From the NCBI GenBank assembly GCA_963930775.1, contig OZ005707.1, forward strand, positions 6,758,001 to 6,822,000: a DNA stretch of 64,000 nt. The letters run 5' to 3'. The position numbers and the translations under genes were made by a program. Numbering within the stretch: the first letter of the stretch is position 1; each line of letters starts with the position of its first letter. Source of the stretch: Cliona cf. orientalis. Taxonomy: Eukaryota; Porifera; Demospongiae; Clionaida; Clionaidae. Below the pieces are notes generated by a model. That model searched no databases. It was not told where the DNA came from and saw only the letters and a list, made by a program, of their open reading frames with translations. Shown here in pieces: positions 1-11,077 of this stretch.

Positions 1-740
1 CCTCTCTCAGGAGACCACCCTGTACGGATGTACCGTGCGTATCAATGAGCCAGTTGGTGTTGTAGGTATAGCCTGTCCCACCGAGTACCCTCTGCTGGCC
101 TTTGTGTCTCTCTTTGCCCCTGCCGTTGTCCGTGGCAACACTATCATCATAATTCCCAGCGAGAAATATCCACTGTCGGCTACGGACCTCTACCAGGTAT
201 GCAAAAAATATTCAATCTTCTGATTTTTGCCTTTATAGTCCTCTCTTTTATAGGTGTTTGATACGTCAGACCTTCCAGGGGGTGTGGTCAACATCATCAC
301 CGGGTCACGTGACCACCTGACAAAATACTTAACTGAGCACCAAGATGTAGAGGCTATGTGGTAAGCTAAATATTTCAGGTACTGGCTCAGCTTATAAAAT
401 TAATCAATTGTTTGTTTTATTCGTAGGTACTTTGGCAGCGCTGAGGGTAGCACATTTGTGGAGGCGGGGTCAGTGGAGAACGTCAAGAGGACGTGGGTGG
501 ACTATGGCATCCCCCGAGACTGGACCCATCCTAACCAGGGACAGGTGCATGTCTCTCTCTCTCTCTTTCTTTCTCTCTCTCTCTCTCTCAGTGTATATAA
601 TAATCATGACAAATTTTGTCCTCTTGACGACCCTTACCAACTCCCCATCTCTCCCTCTGCACTAGGGGGAGGAGTTTCTCTACCACTCCACTGAAGTGAA
701 GAACATTTGGATGCCAATGGGAGAGATATTTGCAAATTGA
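1..740 (+). CDS. ALDH16A1: ALDH16A1-like aldehyde dehydrogenase family protein, C-terminal part
   Basis: Partial gene; the 5' part lies left of the window. Exons are 1-196, 254-360, 427-544 and 666-740, with GT-AG junctions and continuous phase, ending in TGA at 738-740. The translation follows the second, degenerate ALDH domain of ALDH16A1: [20 protein letters not shown], then [18 protein letters not shown], then [10 protein letters not shown], and the terminal WMPMGE that matches the WLPMGD end of the human protein. ALDH16A1 is an unusual two-domain member of the superfamily; the vertebrate protein is thought to be catalytically weak or inactive and to bind other proteins. The catalytic Cys region cannot be judged here. 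The match to ALDH16A1 rather than another ALDH rests on the tail, which other ALDHs lack. Confidence 0.88.
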
Positions 741-1007
741 ATATTTGACTTTTGAATCGGACTCATTTTAATAATGGTCTGTGATCTTCGGTATAATAAT
801 ATATTATTATGTTTAATTTGTACTAGTCTGTTGATTTTTTTTTAATTTTGTGACCCCGTTAACTATTATTCATTGCGACCCTTCGTTAAATTTTGATTTA
901 TATTATTGGTCTGATTTCTGTCTCATCCAATCTGTTGTCTCTCAAAACTAATAATAATCATGGAGTCAAGTAGGGATACCTGGATGTGCCATATAATATT
1001 ATGTAAT

Positions 1008-1481
1008 ACACTACAAATACCCAAAAATAGGTAATTTTGTGAAATTTCACCAAAATTTCTAAGTGTGAAAATCAGAATCTCCAGCAAATTCTCTATCTAA
1101 CAAGACCAAGATTATATTCATCAAATCAATTGTACATGCTTGAACCAGATGTACAAAAGATACACTACTAATACCCAAAAATCTCAAAAATAGGTAATTT
1201 TGTGAAATTTCACCAAAATTTCTAAGCATGAAAATCAGAATCTCCAGCAAATTCTCTATCTAACAAGACCAAGGTCATTCATCAAATCAATTGTACATGC
1301 TGGAACCAGATGTACAAAAGATACACTATGAATACCCAAAAATCTCAAAAATAGGTAATTTTGTGAAATTTCACCAAAATTTCTAAGCGAGAAAATCAGA
1401 ATCTCCAGCAAATTCTCTATCTAACAAGACCAAGATCATTCATCAAATCAATTGTACATGCTGGAACCAGATGTACAAAAG
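1008..1481. repeat. Tandem repeat, about 160 bp x 3
   Basis: Three adjacent near-identical units begin near 1008, 1160 and 1320. Each runs from AATACCCAAAAAT through CCAGCAAATTCTCTATC to AACCAGATGTACAAAAG. The first unit lacks about 9 bp (ATCTCAAAA) that the second and third share. Few substitutions separate the units, so the duplication is recent or homogenised. No coding capacity is evident. Confidence 0.9.
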
Positions 1482-1606
1482 AAATCGCCATTTCTTTCTT
1501 TTTTATTTCCAGGGACTGCTCACCTTGGTTCTCATATAAGTGCACACTAAAAAAAATAGTCTTGTGCCCTAACTAAGAAAAAAAAAACTATTGGAAGGAA
1601 AAAAAA

Positions 1607-2065
1607 TAGTCCCAATCATCCCTCCCCCCGGGCCGAGGTGCCGCAGCTTCGGTGATCCGTTTGGGAGTGACACTGCGGACATTACCGCAATTGGCCATAC
1701 TTCCAGGGATGGGGGGTATTCAAGGGAGGAACCTGGGCGACCCCTAAGCCATATATGCCCAGGACCATGTGCAGTTTTCAGCTGCAGGTGCCAGAGGTTA
1801 CCCCTGACACCGCCTAGCCCCGTTATCGATAGTACCTCCCAGAAAATGCTATTTTATTGAGCTGGGACAGGGGGTAGCAAAACGCGTATGGTTTCACGTT
1901 GGAATGTACAGACCGTGACGTAATTAATTAAAAACTATGAATATCATTAACTTTATACCGCGGCGCGCGCCAAAGTGTATCTCAGCAACGGAAAGAGCTA
2001 TGGAGCTGGAACAAAAACCAAAATGAAGCTCTTGAGCAGATGAAAGCAGCTACCATGGTCCTGAA
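1607..2065 (+). repeat. Dispersed repeat, copy 1
   Basis: From about 1710 to 2065 this is closely similar, in the same orientation, to 55190-55550. Shared blocks include GGTATTCAAGGGAGGAACCT, GACCATGTGCAGTTTTCAGC, GTAGCAAAACGCGTATGG and CGGCGCGCGCCAAAGTGTAT. The 5' portions before 1700 and 55190 differ, so the boundary or a variable head lies there. No polymerase III boxes, reverse transcriptase or long terminal inverted repeats were recognised, so the element class is open. Confidence 0.8.
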
Positions 2066-2752
2066 CAGTGTCATAGTATACTTACCAAACTTCTAACACC
2101 TATTAAGTATACACATTATTTTGTGAGTGCACTATATAGCTCTTAGCAGCAGTCTCGGCAATTCTGCACCAGCCGTAAGAACTTTTCTTAATTATTATGC
2201 ACCTATTAATGTTGACGTGTTTGTCGAGTGCGGTATGTATGAGACATTGAGGTTGTTCCCTAGTTGTCACGATGGTTCAGGATGGTTAGTTTTGATTCAA
2301 TTGCATTATTATACTGGTTATTTTTTGCACTCCTCAAAAAGAATTTGTAGGGATGTATAGTAGATGCGACTATCCCTTGTTTGTGTACTTTTTGACCCAG
2401 CCATCCCATTTCCTACTCAATTTTTTTTATACTTGTTGCTATTATGAGTGTATCTCATGGGAGCTGGAACAATCAAGTCGAGGCTCAAACTCAACCAGCC
2501 CCCTTGATAATTAGCATCACACTGAAAATTTTGACTAGAAAACTTTCAAGGTATTATAATCATACAAACAATGCAACTATATTATTATACCAGTATGTAC
2601 AGGACTGTGCTCTATTTATGAGAAAACTAAGGTAATATTGAAAAGAAAAATTGAGGAAAGGCCATAGAAGCTAAAGGGTATTATATTATCTATGACACAC
2701 ACTGAGGAGAGCAAGGGAAGAGGGAAGAAAATGGAGACACACAAAATTTCTT

Positions 2753-5050
2753 TCAAGTATTTGAGGCAAACTGTTGTTGCAGTTTTGACAGTATCGCTGT
2801 CTGTTTCTCTGCGGGTAGGGCCAAGATCATTGCCAGGATGTAATCAGCACTAGGGTCCCTGCATAGTAATAATAATAATATGAGAAGAGTGAGATTATTA
2901 ACAGTAGCTGAGCTGAGGTGCGATGAAGTAGGTAGGTGCCTTATGCCATTTCAAAGGGGCAAGCGCCCACTCATAATAATAATAATATTATGAGAAGAGT
3001 GAGATTATTACCGTATTTCTTCTAAAAATTCGGCCCTTCTAATTATTCGGCACCCTTTACCGAATGATTGAATATAGGCTCTAATTTTTCGGCAAAGGTC
3101 GTTATGCGTATATGCTATAAACGGGAATGGAATGCGCATGCAGACAGAATGTTGAATATTAATCTCTTATAATTCAGCGACGCTAAAGCAATATTATTAT
3201 TTTCATGCCGAATTTTTAGAAGAAATACGGTAACAGTAGCTGAGCTGAGGTGTGATGAAGTAGGTAGATGCCTTATGCCGTTTCAAAGGAGCAAGCGCCC
3301 ACTCCCGGGTAAACGACCATATAGCTCATTTCAAGGGGTCAATGTAGCAGCTTCTATATAATATATATACAAACGTGTGGGCCAAACTAGCAAGTTATGT
3401 TTAAGTGTCCATGGGCGCTTGCTTACCCGGGATACTACGGTATGTGTTGATCATTGCAAGTATATGTAGGAATTGAGTGACTGACCTGGCAAATGTGAAG
3501 TAGTAGACATTAGCGAAGGTGGCCATGAGAATCTGACAGTCGAAGCGATCCATGATGCCACCGTGGCCAGGGATGAGATCATCAAAATCCTACAAAATCA
3601 CAAAAAAATTTTAATAGTAAGTTATCAAGCCATCAAAGAGTGGATAGCTACCCACATTCTTGTTGTTCTAAGGAATCTGATTACATACCAGACTGGGGTT
3701 AGTCAGACCATGACCGCATTAGCATAGACATAATCACTGGTACTGCTATGACCCTATAGGGTTCCTTGACTAAAATGCTATAGCTACAGTTACATAAATC
3801 ATCTGTGCTCAGGAAAATTGTTAATTTATGCAATTTTTGCAAATTAGCAATTTCAGTTTAATTTTGGTGCAAGAATGAGTCGGAACTCACCTTTATGTTG
3901 AAGGCCCTCTTGAAGCCAGAGGCAAAGAAGCCCCCAAATGGAGCAATGAGGGAGGCAAAGACAGAGAGAGGGAAGGAGTGGAGCTGGGCAGGATAGAGGT
4001 GGATGGAGAGACCAAGAACCTGAGAGAGGGAGGGAGAGAGAAGGGGGGGGGGGGGGAGGAAGAGAGTCTGTACCTTTCTTATAGCAGGATAGACAAGCTA
4101 AAAGGCTTACATTGTATTCTTGCATGACAAACATGTAGCTTCTTTCGCATGACTCGATGCTTTGGTTGTACTATATTTGCATACACAGAACAAGAAAACA
4201 CGAACAGTAGGGTCAAATTCGGGCGACAGAGAGGATATGGAACTTACACAAACAAAGAAATCATATTTGGCCAAGATGTAGGAGAACTGCGTGAGAGAAG
4301 TCAAATGGAAGCAGGCTCACACTGGTTAGAAAGAGCACCAGACTTACAATAAAGCCATAGATGACAGTGGACACGAAGGCTCCTAAAAACCCCTCCCAAG
4401 TCTTCTTCGGGGACAGTTTAATGAGCCGTGTTCGACCGAAAAAGAATCCTACGTTAATTATTTTTGTCATGGATAATTGATAATTATTGCTTGAAATAGC
4501 TATCACTTGTGTTACCAAAAAGATAGGCAAATATGTCGTTGCATATCACCATGGAGATTGGTAGGAGGAACCAGAATAGAGCCTCGAATATGTTCTGCAT
4601 TATGAGATAGGCCTGGGAGCCAAGCATGAACAGGGTGATGTGAGTCCATCCAAACTGAGAGAGAGAAAGAGAGAGGGGGAGGGAGAGGGTGTAAGGGGGG
4701 AATGGAGAGGGAGGTGGCCATGAGATCACCATAATAATAATATGATAAGGCACTCACCATCCCAAACTGTGTCTGATAAAGACCAGCCTTAAGAGTCATC
4801 ACAAATAAAACAAAGCCTGCACATTCCAGATAAATACAAATCACAACCGTTTACACAGCGTCGATCCATATACACCATCGTGTCAAAATGGGCCGCTTAC
4901 CTCCAACGTAGAGGAAAAATGATATGATGCGATGATACTGCGCCAATAGAGCCACCACACTCTACAGTGAAAATATCATCACATGTGCAAACGTATTGCA
5001 AACAATGAAGTGTCAATGTACACGTACTCAGAGTGAGTATATATTTGCAT

Positions 5051-5091
<41 letters not shown>

Positions 5092-5814
5092 GATGTGGCT
5101 TACGCTGTAGTTTTTGTATTCAGGATGATAGTAGTAGAAGTTATCCCCGTAGAGAAAGAATGTTGCCACAAAAAGAAAGTACCTATGAGAGAGAAAGACT
5201 GAGCATCAACTTACTACATGTATCTTCTGAAGCACACAAAATCTCTTAGTCAACTGACCAATTCAGCACTCTATATAGCGGCAGATTATACTCCTTATAC
5301 TTGGAATATCCGATAGAGATGATCTCTTGGAAGCATTTTAGCAGTATGGCCAGTACAAGGAGGGAGAGTGGGATGGGGCCGAGGTAGATGATGAGAGAGA
5401 ACCCTCCCACCATGACAAACGAGAAGATGCCACGAATCCACCAGTTCTTCCAGCGAGAGTCCATCTTACTCAGCACACCAGCAACACCAGAAGAGGGCGT
5501 GGCTCCAGACTACATAATTATTATGCAGAAAGAATAATAATGAACCTTCCTTCATGAACATCATAAATTATGTTGTATCGAGCAAAATTTAATGATGAAG
5601 GGGGTTGGTTAATTAGTTCTCCCACACTGGATACTATGGGCAAACCACACAGCTCATCCACTAATTAGGTTAATCACTAGAGTGAGAGAGAGAGAGAGAG
5701 AGGGAACAGCACGAGTGCACAAAAATTAATTGTGATGCGTACTTGCGATGATTTGGACGGATCGTCAGCCATGTTCGGTCTTCTCTTCACTCCAGCGTCT
5801 CCCTCTGAAGACAT
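2753..5814 (-). CDS. CDS1/CDS2: Phosphatidate cytidylyltransferase (CDP-diacylglycerol synthase)
   Basis: Makes CDP-diacylglycerol from phosphatidic acid and CTP in the ER membrane, the branch point to phosphatidylinositol and cardiolipin. Twelve exons in transcript order: 5743-5814, 5259-5509, 5104-5182, 4901-4961, 4758-4816, 4516-4654, 4348-4448, 4248-4286, 4111-4170, 3891-4019, 3486-3589, 2753-2858. They join in phase to 1,200 nt, 399 residues (human paralogues are about 445-461). Visible marks are [33 protein letters not shown], and the family signature split over two exons as [11 protein letters not shown] and [11 protein letters not shown], with the conserved HGG and DRFD. Several hydrophobic helices are present. 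The N-terminus is shorter than in vertebrates. One ancestral CDS is likely, so CDS1 and CDS2 cannot be distinguished. The last intron (2859-3485) carries a tandem duplication and an inserted foldback element. Confidence 0.93.
2866..3304. repeat. Tandem duplication of about 107 bp, second copy interrupted
   Basis: Copy 1 is about 2866-2972 and copy 2 about 2973-3304. Both read TATGAGAAGAGTGAGATTATT, then ACAGTAGCTGAGCTGAGGTG, then GCAAGCGCCCACTC. Copy 2 is split by a 220 bp insertion between ATTATTA and TAACAG. Downstream, 3292-3312 and 3410-3433 form an imperfect inverted repeat around CCCGGGTAA. All of this lies in the last intron of the CDS gene. Confidence 0.9.
3011..3230. mobile_element. 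MITE family A, copy 1, with TA target duplication
   Basis: A 220 bp element with terminal inverted repeats: left CCGTATTTCTTCTAAAAATT, right the exact complement ending AGAAATACGG. It is flanked by TA at 3009-3010 and 3231-3232. The neighbouring tandem copy at 2881-2910 keeps the uninterrupted sequence ATTATTAACAG, a natural empty site. TA duplication and no coding capacity fit a non-autonomous Tc1/mariner-type element; the superfamily is inferred. A diverged second copy lies at 43700-43895. Confidence 0.93.
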
Positions 5815-6405
5815 TCTATAGCGGGGGAAACAGTATAGTACCTCGGCGACACCGCTATATAGCTGATGAGTTGCTACTGTACCGGTACAATGTGGAGGCG
5901 ACTGCATGCACTTTTAAGTAGGTGCGCATTAATTGAAAAAGGAAGTTCTCGCGCTGCGCGCGTGGGCGTTAGTACATGTATGTATAGCTTAATATAATAC
6001 TGTACTAGTATACTTGAATATCGCATGTACAATCAGGGGGCGTGGCAAACTCCATTAGGGAACAAACGAGAGCTTGTCGTCTTCAAGCTGAGATATTGAG
6101 GTGAGTATGTCAGTTTGATTGCTCGTTTTCGGACGAGAAACAACGCTACGTTGTCTGAACAAATCAACGCTATGTCGTGTACACAACTGCAATCGCCGCG
6201 CATGTTCCGACATCTAGACCCACGTACCTATCTTGACCATCAAGTTTGTACACAGCATGCAGCGTGTATTTTACCGCTAGCAGAATTACATATGATCCAG
6301 ACGCGAGATTAAAGCCTACACGCTGAACCGTATTTGCTCTTCCTCCCGTCCGTAGGCTAGCTGTGTGCGTGCGTGCTGTACGTCTGCTGAGATCGAGGTG
6401 TTACC
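5815..6405. promoter_or_regulatory. Divergent promoter region CDS / SNX17
   Basis: The 591 bp between the two outward-facing start codons holds both 5' UTRs and presumably both promoters. No clear TATA box was recognised. It has a GC-rich patch around 5949-5963 (CTCGCGCTGCGCGCGT). Confidence 0.45.
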
Positions 6406-9400
6406 ATGTTTGGCATAGTACACATCCCGACTACCTCGGAGGCAACCGACGGAAGGTCCTCCTACACCGTGTTCAACATCCACCTGAACGGAGCCTACCA
6501 CAGTTCTCTGCGCTACAGTCAGCTGCTCACATTCCACCAGGAGGTGAGATCAACTGTGTATAAATTAATGTGGTCTCTTGTAATAACTGCTTGAGATATT
6601 TGATGTTTAATATTATAGTGTCTCGAGTATTATTTTAAAAAAAATTTGCACTCAAGAGGAGTTGATTTTTTTACGTTAAAGTTATAGCATCGGGTATACG
6701 TATTTGTAATGATCTTGCATGTGGTCCACTCTTGTAAATTGATATCGTACATTATAATGATTTCCTTCTCATTATTATGGTTGAAGAATTTATAATTTCT
6801 CTACATTTGATCATAGATTATATATTCCCCTCCTATGATTTGATAATAATTATCTGTTGACTCTTGTTTGCAGCTGAAGGCCAACTTTGACTGCTCACAG
6901 TTGGGAGAATTTCCCAGTAAATCTCTCCTTGGTCTCTCCCTCTCTGAGCAGCAGCTGGAGGCCAGGAAATCTCAGCTGGAGTACTACCTCCACTCCTGCT
7001 TTCAGGACAGGGTCATTGGCAGCAGTGAGGTGCTGAAAGAGTTCTTCTGTGCAGCTCAAAAAGTAATTTCTTTTGTTAGGAGGATTAATCTCGTACCAAT
7101 ATCCTTTTCGACATGATTATTATTTTATATCGTGTGCTCAGTACAGCTGTTGGAAAGTTCCCTTGAGGTTTACGCTTCCTTAACCCGATACTGACTAATA
7201 AAATGAACATACTCTACTTACTCTACTATGATCTACTATGTTATCGTTGTGTTGCAGGCTTCCAGCGAGTACACTGATGAAAAGGTGGACTTGGAAGTAT
7301 ACCTGATCAATGGAAAGAAAGTTACACTCAAGGTTGAAGCGTTCGATCGAACAGACCAAGTACTCGAGGTACGTGCCAAAAAGTCAACTATTGTTACAGA
7401 TTGCAAATCCCTCTCTCTGCCCTCTAAATGTTAATCTTTCTGAATCTGTATAGCAAGCTGGTTCTGAGATTGGTCTAAAATCTGACTTCACCTACTACTT
7501 TGGACTGTACCTGGAGAAGGAGGAGGCTACTCCAGGAAGCTCTTCTTGGAAATGTGAGTGTACCAAACACTACATTACAATCAATTTTCAACTCTCAAGT
7601 GTGTAAAATACCTAACGTATGCAACATACGCGTTTATTTTCAAATACTTATCACATTTGCTTGACTATGCTATTTTTAACACTTGATATGATATTATATG
7701 AAATTCTTGGTTAGTGAGGCATTATTATTGTAAACATTACAATCTTATGCATGTGCATCCCCAGTGTGATGACATACTATGTGTTTAACCATGCTCAGAA
7801 ATATACACACATTTTCTAGTGTGTACTTTTGCTCTATTCACATGTTACCACATTTCTATCACGTGCTTACATGTATGTACTTGTGAACGAATTGTTTAGT
7901 GGAGAGGCCGTTGACGGATTTCGAGTGTCCCTACATCTCATTGGCCGCTGTGAACAAGCACCACCCACACAGGATAGCCATCAGAACTCAGTGAGTCAAC
8001 CTGCCACACACAATCATGAGAATAATAATTATTATTATTATTATGAATTCATGCATCCTCGATCAGCAAATTAACTCTAATATTCAATTTATTTGATATA
8101 TAAGGAAATGGTAATTGTCCGTGTATACACATTCACATTCTCTCTCAAACGTACACTCACACACGCACTCGGAAGCTTTTGGGACCCGAAGCTTGTTCCT
8201 CCCCTTCTTGGTGATCGCGTGGCAAAGAACCTGCTCTACATTGAGGCTCTCTCCAGCATTGCCCTGGAGCACTGGGAGGTGGGCAACGACAAGCTGGACA
8301 ACCTCTCCACCATGCAGAGGAGGGCTCTCAAGAAAGAGGTTTGTGCTGGAAAGTTCGCTGCGTGACCACCTGGCTAGGTTCAGCTCCCATGGGATGGAGG
8401 GAAAATAGTTTATTAATCATTTATAACTATCTACCAGGTGATGTAGGGTTAGCAGATGAATATTCTACAGGGAATTTAGCTATTGTCTCCACCACCCCCC
8501 CCCCCCCCCCCCCCCCAAAATGAATTTTGCTATATATGTATACAATTGAGTATTTCTCTCTTTTTCTAGTATCTTGACATAGCCTCATCGCTACCCCAGT
8601 TTGGCTACAGACAGCTCGATGATGTGGAATTTGATCATCCTAGTGAGGGAATGAAAGGTACTAACACTGCAAGTAGCTGTAGCTAATTCCTCAAAAAATA
8701 CTATTCTCTGAGCTACAAAAAGAAGTAGCACAGACCTAGCGTGATGACTAAAAAAATTTTTTTTGTAGGCAGTGTCCGTATTGGTAAGCTGGAGGTGGTG
8801 ACGTACTCTGTCAATTCCGCGGAGGGGCTCGGTTTGAAGAAGTGCCGTCAGTATTCCCTGACTCGTATGAGGAGCTGGAAGGTCGGCTACACTCAGGGGG
8901 TGCCCTGTCTCAAGTTCCACTACCAGGACAGGAAGGACTCATTTGTGTGGGTGACCATCACAGGAGAGAAGGCTGTCTTCCTTGCACTCTGTCTCCACTC
9001 GGCCGTCAATGAACTACTCAGGGTCAGAGGCAAGAAGCCTCTCAGAACACCTCAGGACCAGGTAAAGAGATATAATTGTGATGACAGGGGCTTATAATAA
9101 TTATTGAAAATATATATAATAATGCCTTCTCCCTTTGAAATACTAAAATGGAACTTTTTCTAATTAATATGACCATAGATTTTGCATGCAGCTATATAAC
9201 CGTATGCCATAAAGTGTCAACAATTTAATAATTATTGTTAATCTGCTAGTTAATTCTTGTCCGTGCACCTGCAGCCAATTAACAGACAAATGAGGGAGCT
9301 TCCCCGTGTGATGTTCGTTGAGCCCCCGGTGACGCTGATCCCCCGCCCCCTCCCCCAAGCCCAGTCGGCTCGCTCCTACAACGGCAGCAATGATGTCGAC

Positions 9401-10021
9401 AACTATGAAGACGATGTAAAGTTTGAGCCACCATCTGCCACACCCTCCGTCTCCTCTGAAGGTCGAGGGTCATTCAGCAGCGGTCGACAGGGACGTCCTG
9501 GATCGCTGGACTCGGGATCTACGGAACAAACGGATGATGGTGGTGGATACCCAGCAAGGTATATAATGTGCCACTGCCTATATCTAAGAGCTCCTCCAAT
9601 CGTAGGCTAGTTCTATAATACACTTTCATGCATTAGTGGGATAATATTATTATAGATTAGTGCAAAGGCTGATTCCCACAGACTATATACAAACAGGGGC
9701 TTGTATAATATACTATATTATATATGACCTTATAACGATATTGGGGAGAAATTTAGCCATTCTATTAAAATTAAATTATTGTCTGTAGGATCTCATCTGT
9801 CAGCAGTGATATGTCAACCGGTTCCTCAACCTCCAAGATGTCCACCACCTCCACTTCTCTGGCAGCAGCTGCACCCAAGAAGGTGAGCGTCTCAATCATC
9901 TATGCTGCTTCGTTTAATTATCAGTTTCTGCTAATCATTACAGGGGCGGAGCAAGAAGGGGGCAGCTGATGCTGATGTACAGAACCCCACCTTTGACTAC
10001 GGAGATGATGAGGACTTATAG
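6406..10021 (+). CDS. SNX17: Sorting nexin 17
   Basis: Endosomal cargo adaptor that binds PI3P through its PX domain and NPxY-type tails through a FERM-like module, recycling integrins and LRP1 in other animals. Eleven exons: 6406-6543, 6874-7062, 7258-7368, 7454-7553, 7900-7990, 8176-8338, 8570-8657, 8769-9061, 9275-9558, 9789-9882, 9944-10021; 1,629 nt, 542 residues (human 470). PX domain spans about residues 1-110, with RYSQLLTFHQE, EFPSKSLLGLS and QLEYYLHSCFQDRVIGSSEV. The FERM-like part has HFWDPKLVP, LLYIEALSSIALEHWEVG, then RSWKVGYTQG and FVWVTITGEKAVFLALCLHS. The tail is a Ser/Thr-rich linker and FDYGDDEDL, matching the acidic DEDL end of human SNX17, which interacts with Retriever. 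The extra length is in the linker. SNX31 is an alternative paralogue, but the DEDL tail favours SNX17. Confidence 0.93.
8495..8516. repeat. Poly-C run, 22 nt
   Basis: An uninterrupted run of 22 C in the SNX17 intron before the exon at 8570. Similar runs occur at 20952-20970, 23043-23069 and, as G, 25643-25664. Confidence 0.85.
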
Positions 10022-10459
10022 TGCCTTACCTTACAGCTATTTTTGTACCGTGAACTGTTTAGCAAATTAAGTTGACCTATGACCTATGTTGTACATAATA
10101 TTGTTGTCGACTTTGTGCAGTCTTGTCCTCCCACTATTTCTATCTGGTGTTCAGTTTTGTTGTGTTCTGGCAATACCACTATTAAACTTATTAACATTAA
10201 TTTTAAGTAGCACACAGTCTATTGATAAGGGCTGACAGACTCCTAAGATCCTATTAATTACGACAACACGTGTTAGTTGGAATCCCGAAACTGGCCTCGT
10301 GCCCAGGCACCACCCCCAAGAGCTATACACACGTGCTAGTACAAACACACATCACAAAAAAACAGTTGTTTTTGAATATCATCAAAAGGCAATGACAGAT
10401 TAGAGAACCACAAGATAATTTTACAGAGCTATGAGGTGGCAGTCAGTGGTCACTGTCAG
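10022..10459. other. Convergent 3' region SNX17 / RPL31
   Basis: Holds the 3' UTRs of both genes. ATTAAA near 10181 could serve as the SNX17 polyadenylation signal. Nothing else is recognised. Confidence 0.4.
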
Positions 10460-10831
10460 TTACTCTTCCCCACCGTCCACAGTCTTGGTCTCCAGCTTCT
10501 TGAACGAGTCCACCACAACATGGGTGACGAGCGTGTAAAACTTGTGAGGCGAATCTTCATCCTCGTTTCTCTTTCGGTGGCAGCGCACACGGATACGATA
10601 AGGCACGTTCCTGATTCCCTTTGCCCACACCGCCTTGTTCAGCTTAGTGTCAACTCGAACATCGGGCGTCCTCATCTGCTTCTCAGCGAATTTCTTGATG
10701 GCTTTTATGGCCCTAGGCGCGCGCCGTTTGAATCCCACGCCATGGATGTACTTATGAAGATGGATGGTGTACTCACGAGTCACTACTTCCTTCAACGCAG
10801 AGCGTCCTTTCTTGTCGCCCTTTCGAGGCAT
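10460..10831 (-). CDS. RPL31: Large ribosomal subunit protein eL31
   Basis: Structural protein of the 60S subunit near the polypeptide exit tunnel. A single open exon of 123 residues (human 125) starts [11 protein letters not shown] and includes [57 protein letters not shown] and [19 protein letters not shown]. The coding region has no intron, unusual beside its neighbours. About 26 nt upstream of the ATG is CCTCTCTC (complement of 10857-10864), which resembles a 5' TOP tract, the translational control element of ribosomal-protein mRNAs; the transcription start is not seen. An overlapping plus-strand frame is a shadow. Confidence 0.97.
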   Translation of the reverse strand: MPRKGDKKGRSALKEVVTREYTIHLHKYIHGVGFKRRAPRAIKAIKKFAEKQMRTPDVRVDTKLNKAVWAKGIRNVPYRIRVRCHRKRNEDEDSPHKFYTLVTHVVVDSFKKLETKTVDGGEE

Positions 10832-11077
10832 CTTCTCGATCTCCTGGGCACGTGTTGAGAGAGGATGATTGTATTGCGCATGCGCATATCAAGCCACGCC
10901 CCTTGCATGCATGTCAATGTAAATATGCACGATTTGTTAGGACTTTGTCAAATAGCTTATAATTATTTACCTGTATTTTCATACAGATGAGATGCTTTTA
11001 CATAATATTTAGCAGCACAACTCAAAATAATTAATGGTTACATATTAAAGACGTATTGTGGTTTTGATAATTTCGAG

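Larger units (their letters stand above)
741..2752. other. Intergenic, repeat-rich, no gene recognised
   Basis: Between the end of the ALDH16A1-like gene and the end of the convergent CDS gene. It holds a three-copy tandem repeat (1008-1481), one copy of a dispersed repeat (about 1607-2065) and AT-rich sequence. The open frames here, for example 1591-1860 and 2127-2360, show no recognisable domain and one lies wholly inside the dispersed repeat, so I do not call genes. Confidence 0.6.

Noticed and set aside
1008..1481. CRISPR-like array
   Set aside because: The units are contiguous 160 bp repeats without unique spacers, in a eukaryotic genome.
1591..1860. Open frame also echoed at 55104-55388 (shared residues REEPGRPLSHICPGPCAVFS)
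   Set aside because: The shared peptide comes from the dispersed repeat. The frame ends differ between copies and no known domain appears, so it is treated as repeat DNA.
8591..8920. 109-codon minus-strand frame inside SNX17
   Set aside because: It overlaps two well-supported SNX17 exons and the intron between them.
10436..10858. Plus-strand frame of 140 codons opposite RPL31
   Set aside because: RPL31 on the minus strand is unmistakable; this is its antisense shadow.
10832..10864. Splice acceptor CCCAG just upstream of the RPL31 ATG
   Set aside because: A 5' UTR intron is possible, but a TOP-like CCTCTCTC lies immediately upstream, so a short unspliced leader is at least as likely; left undecided.
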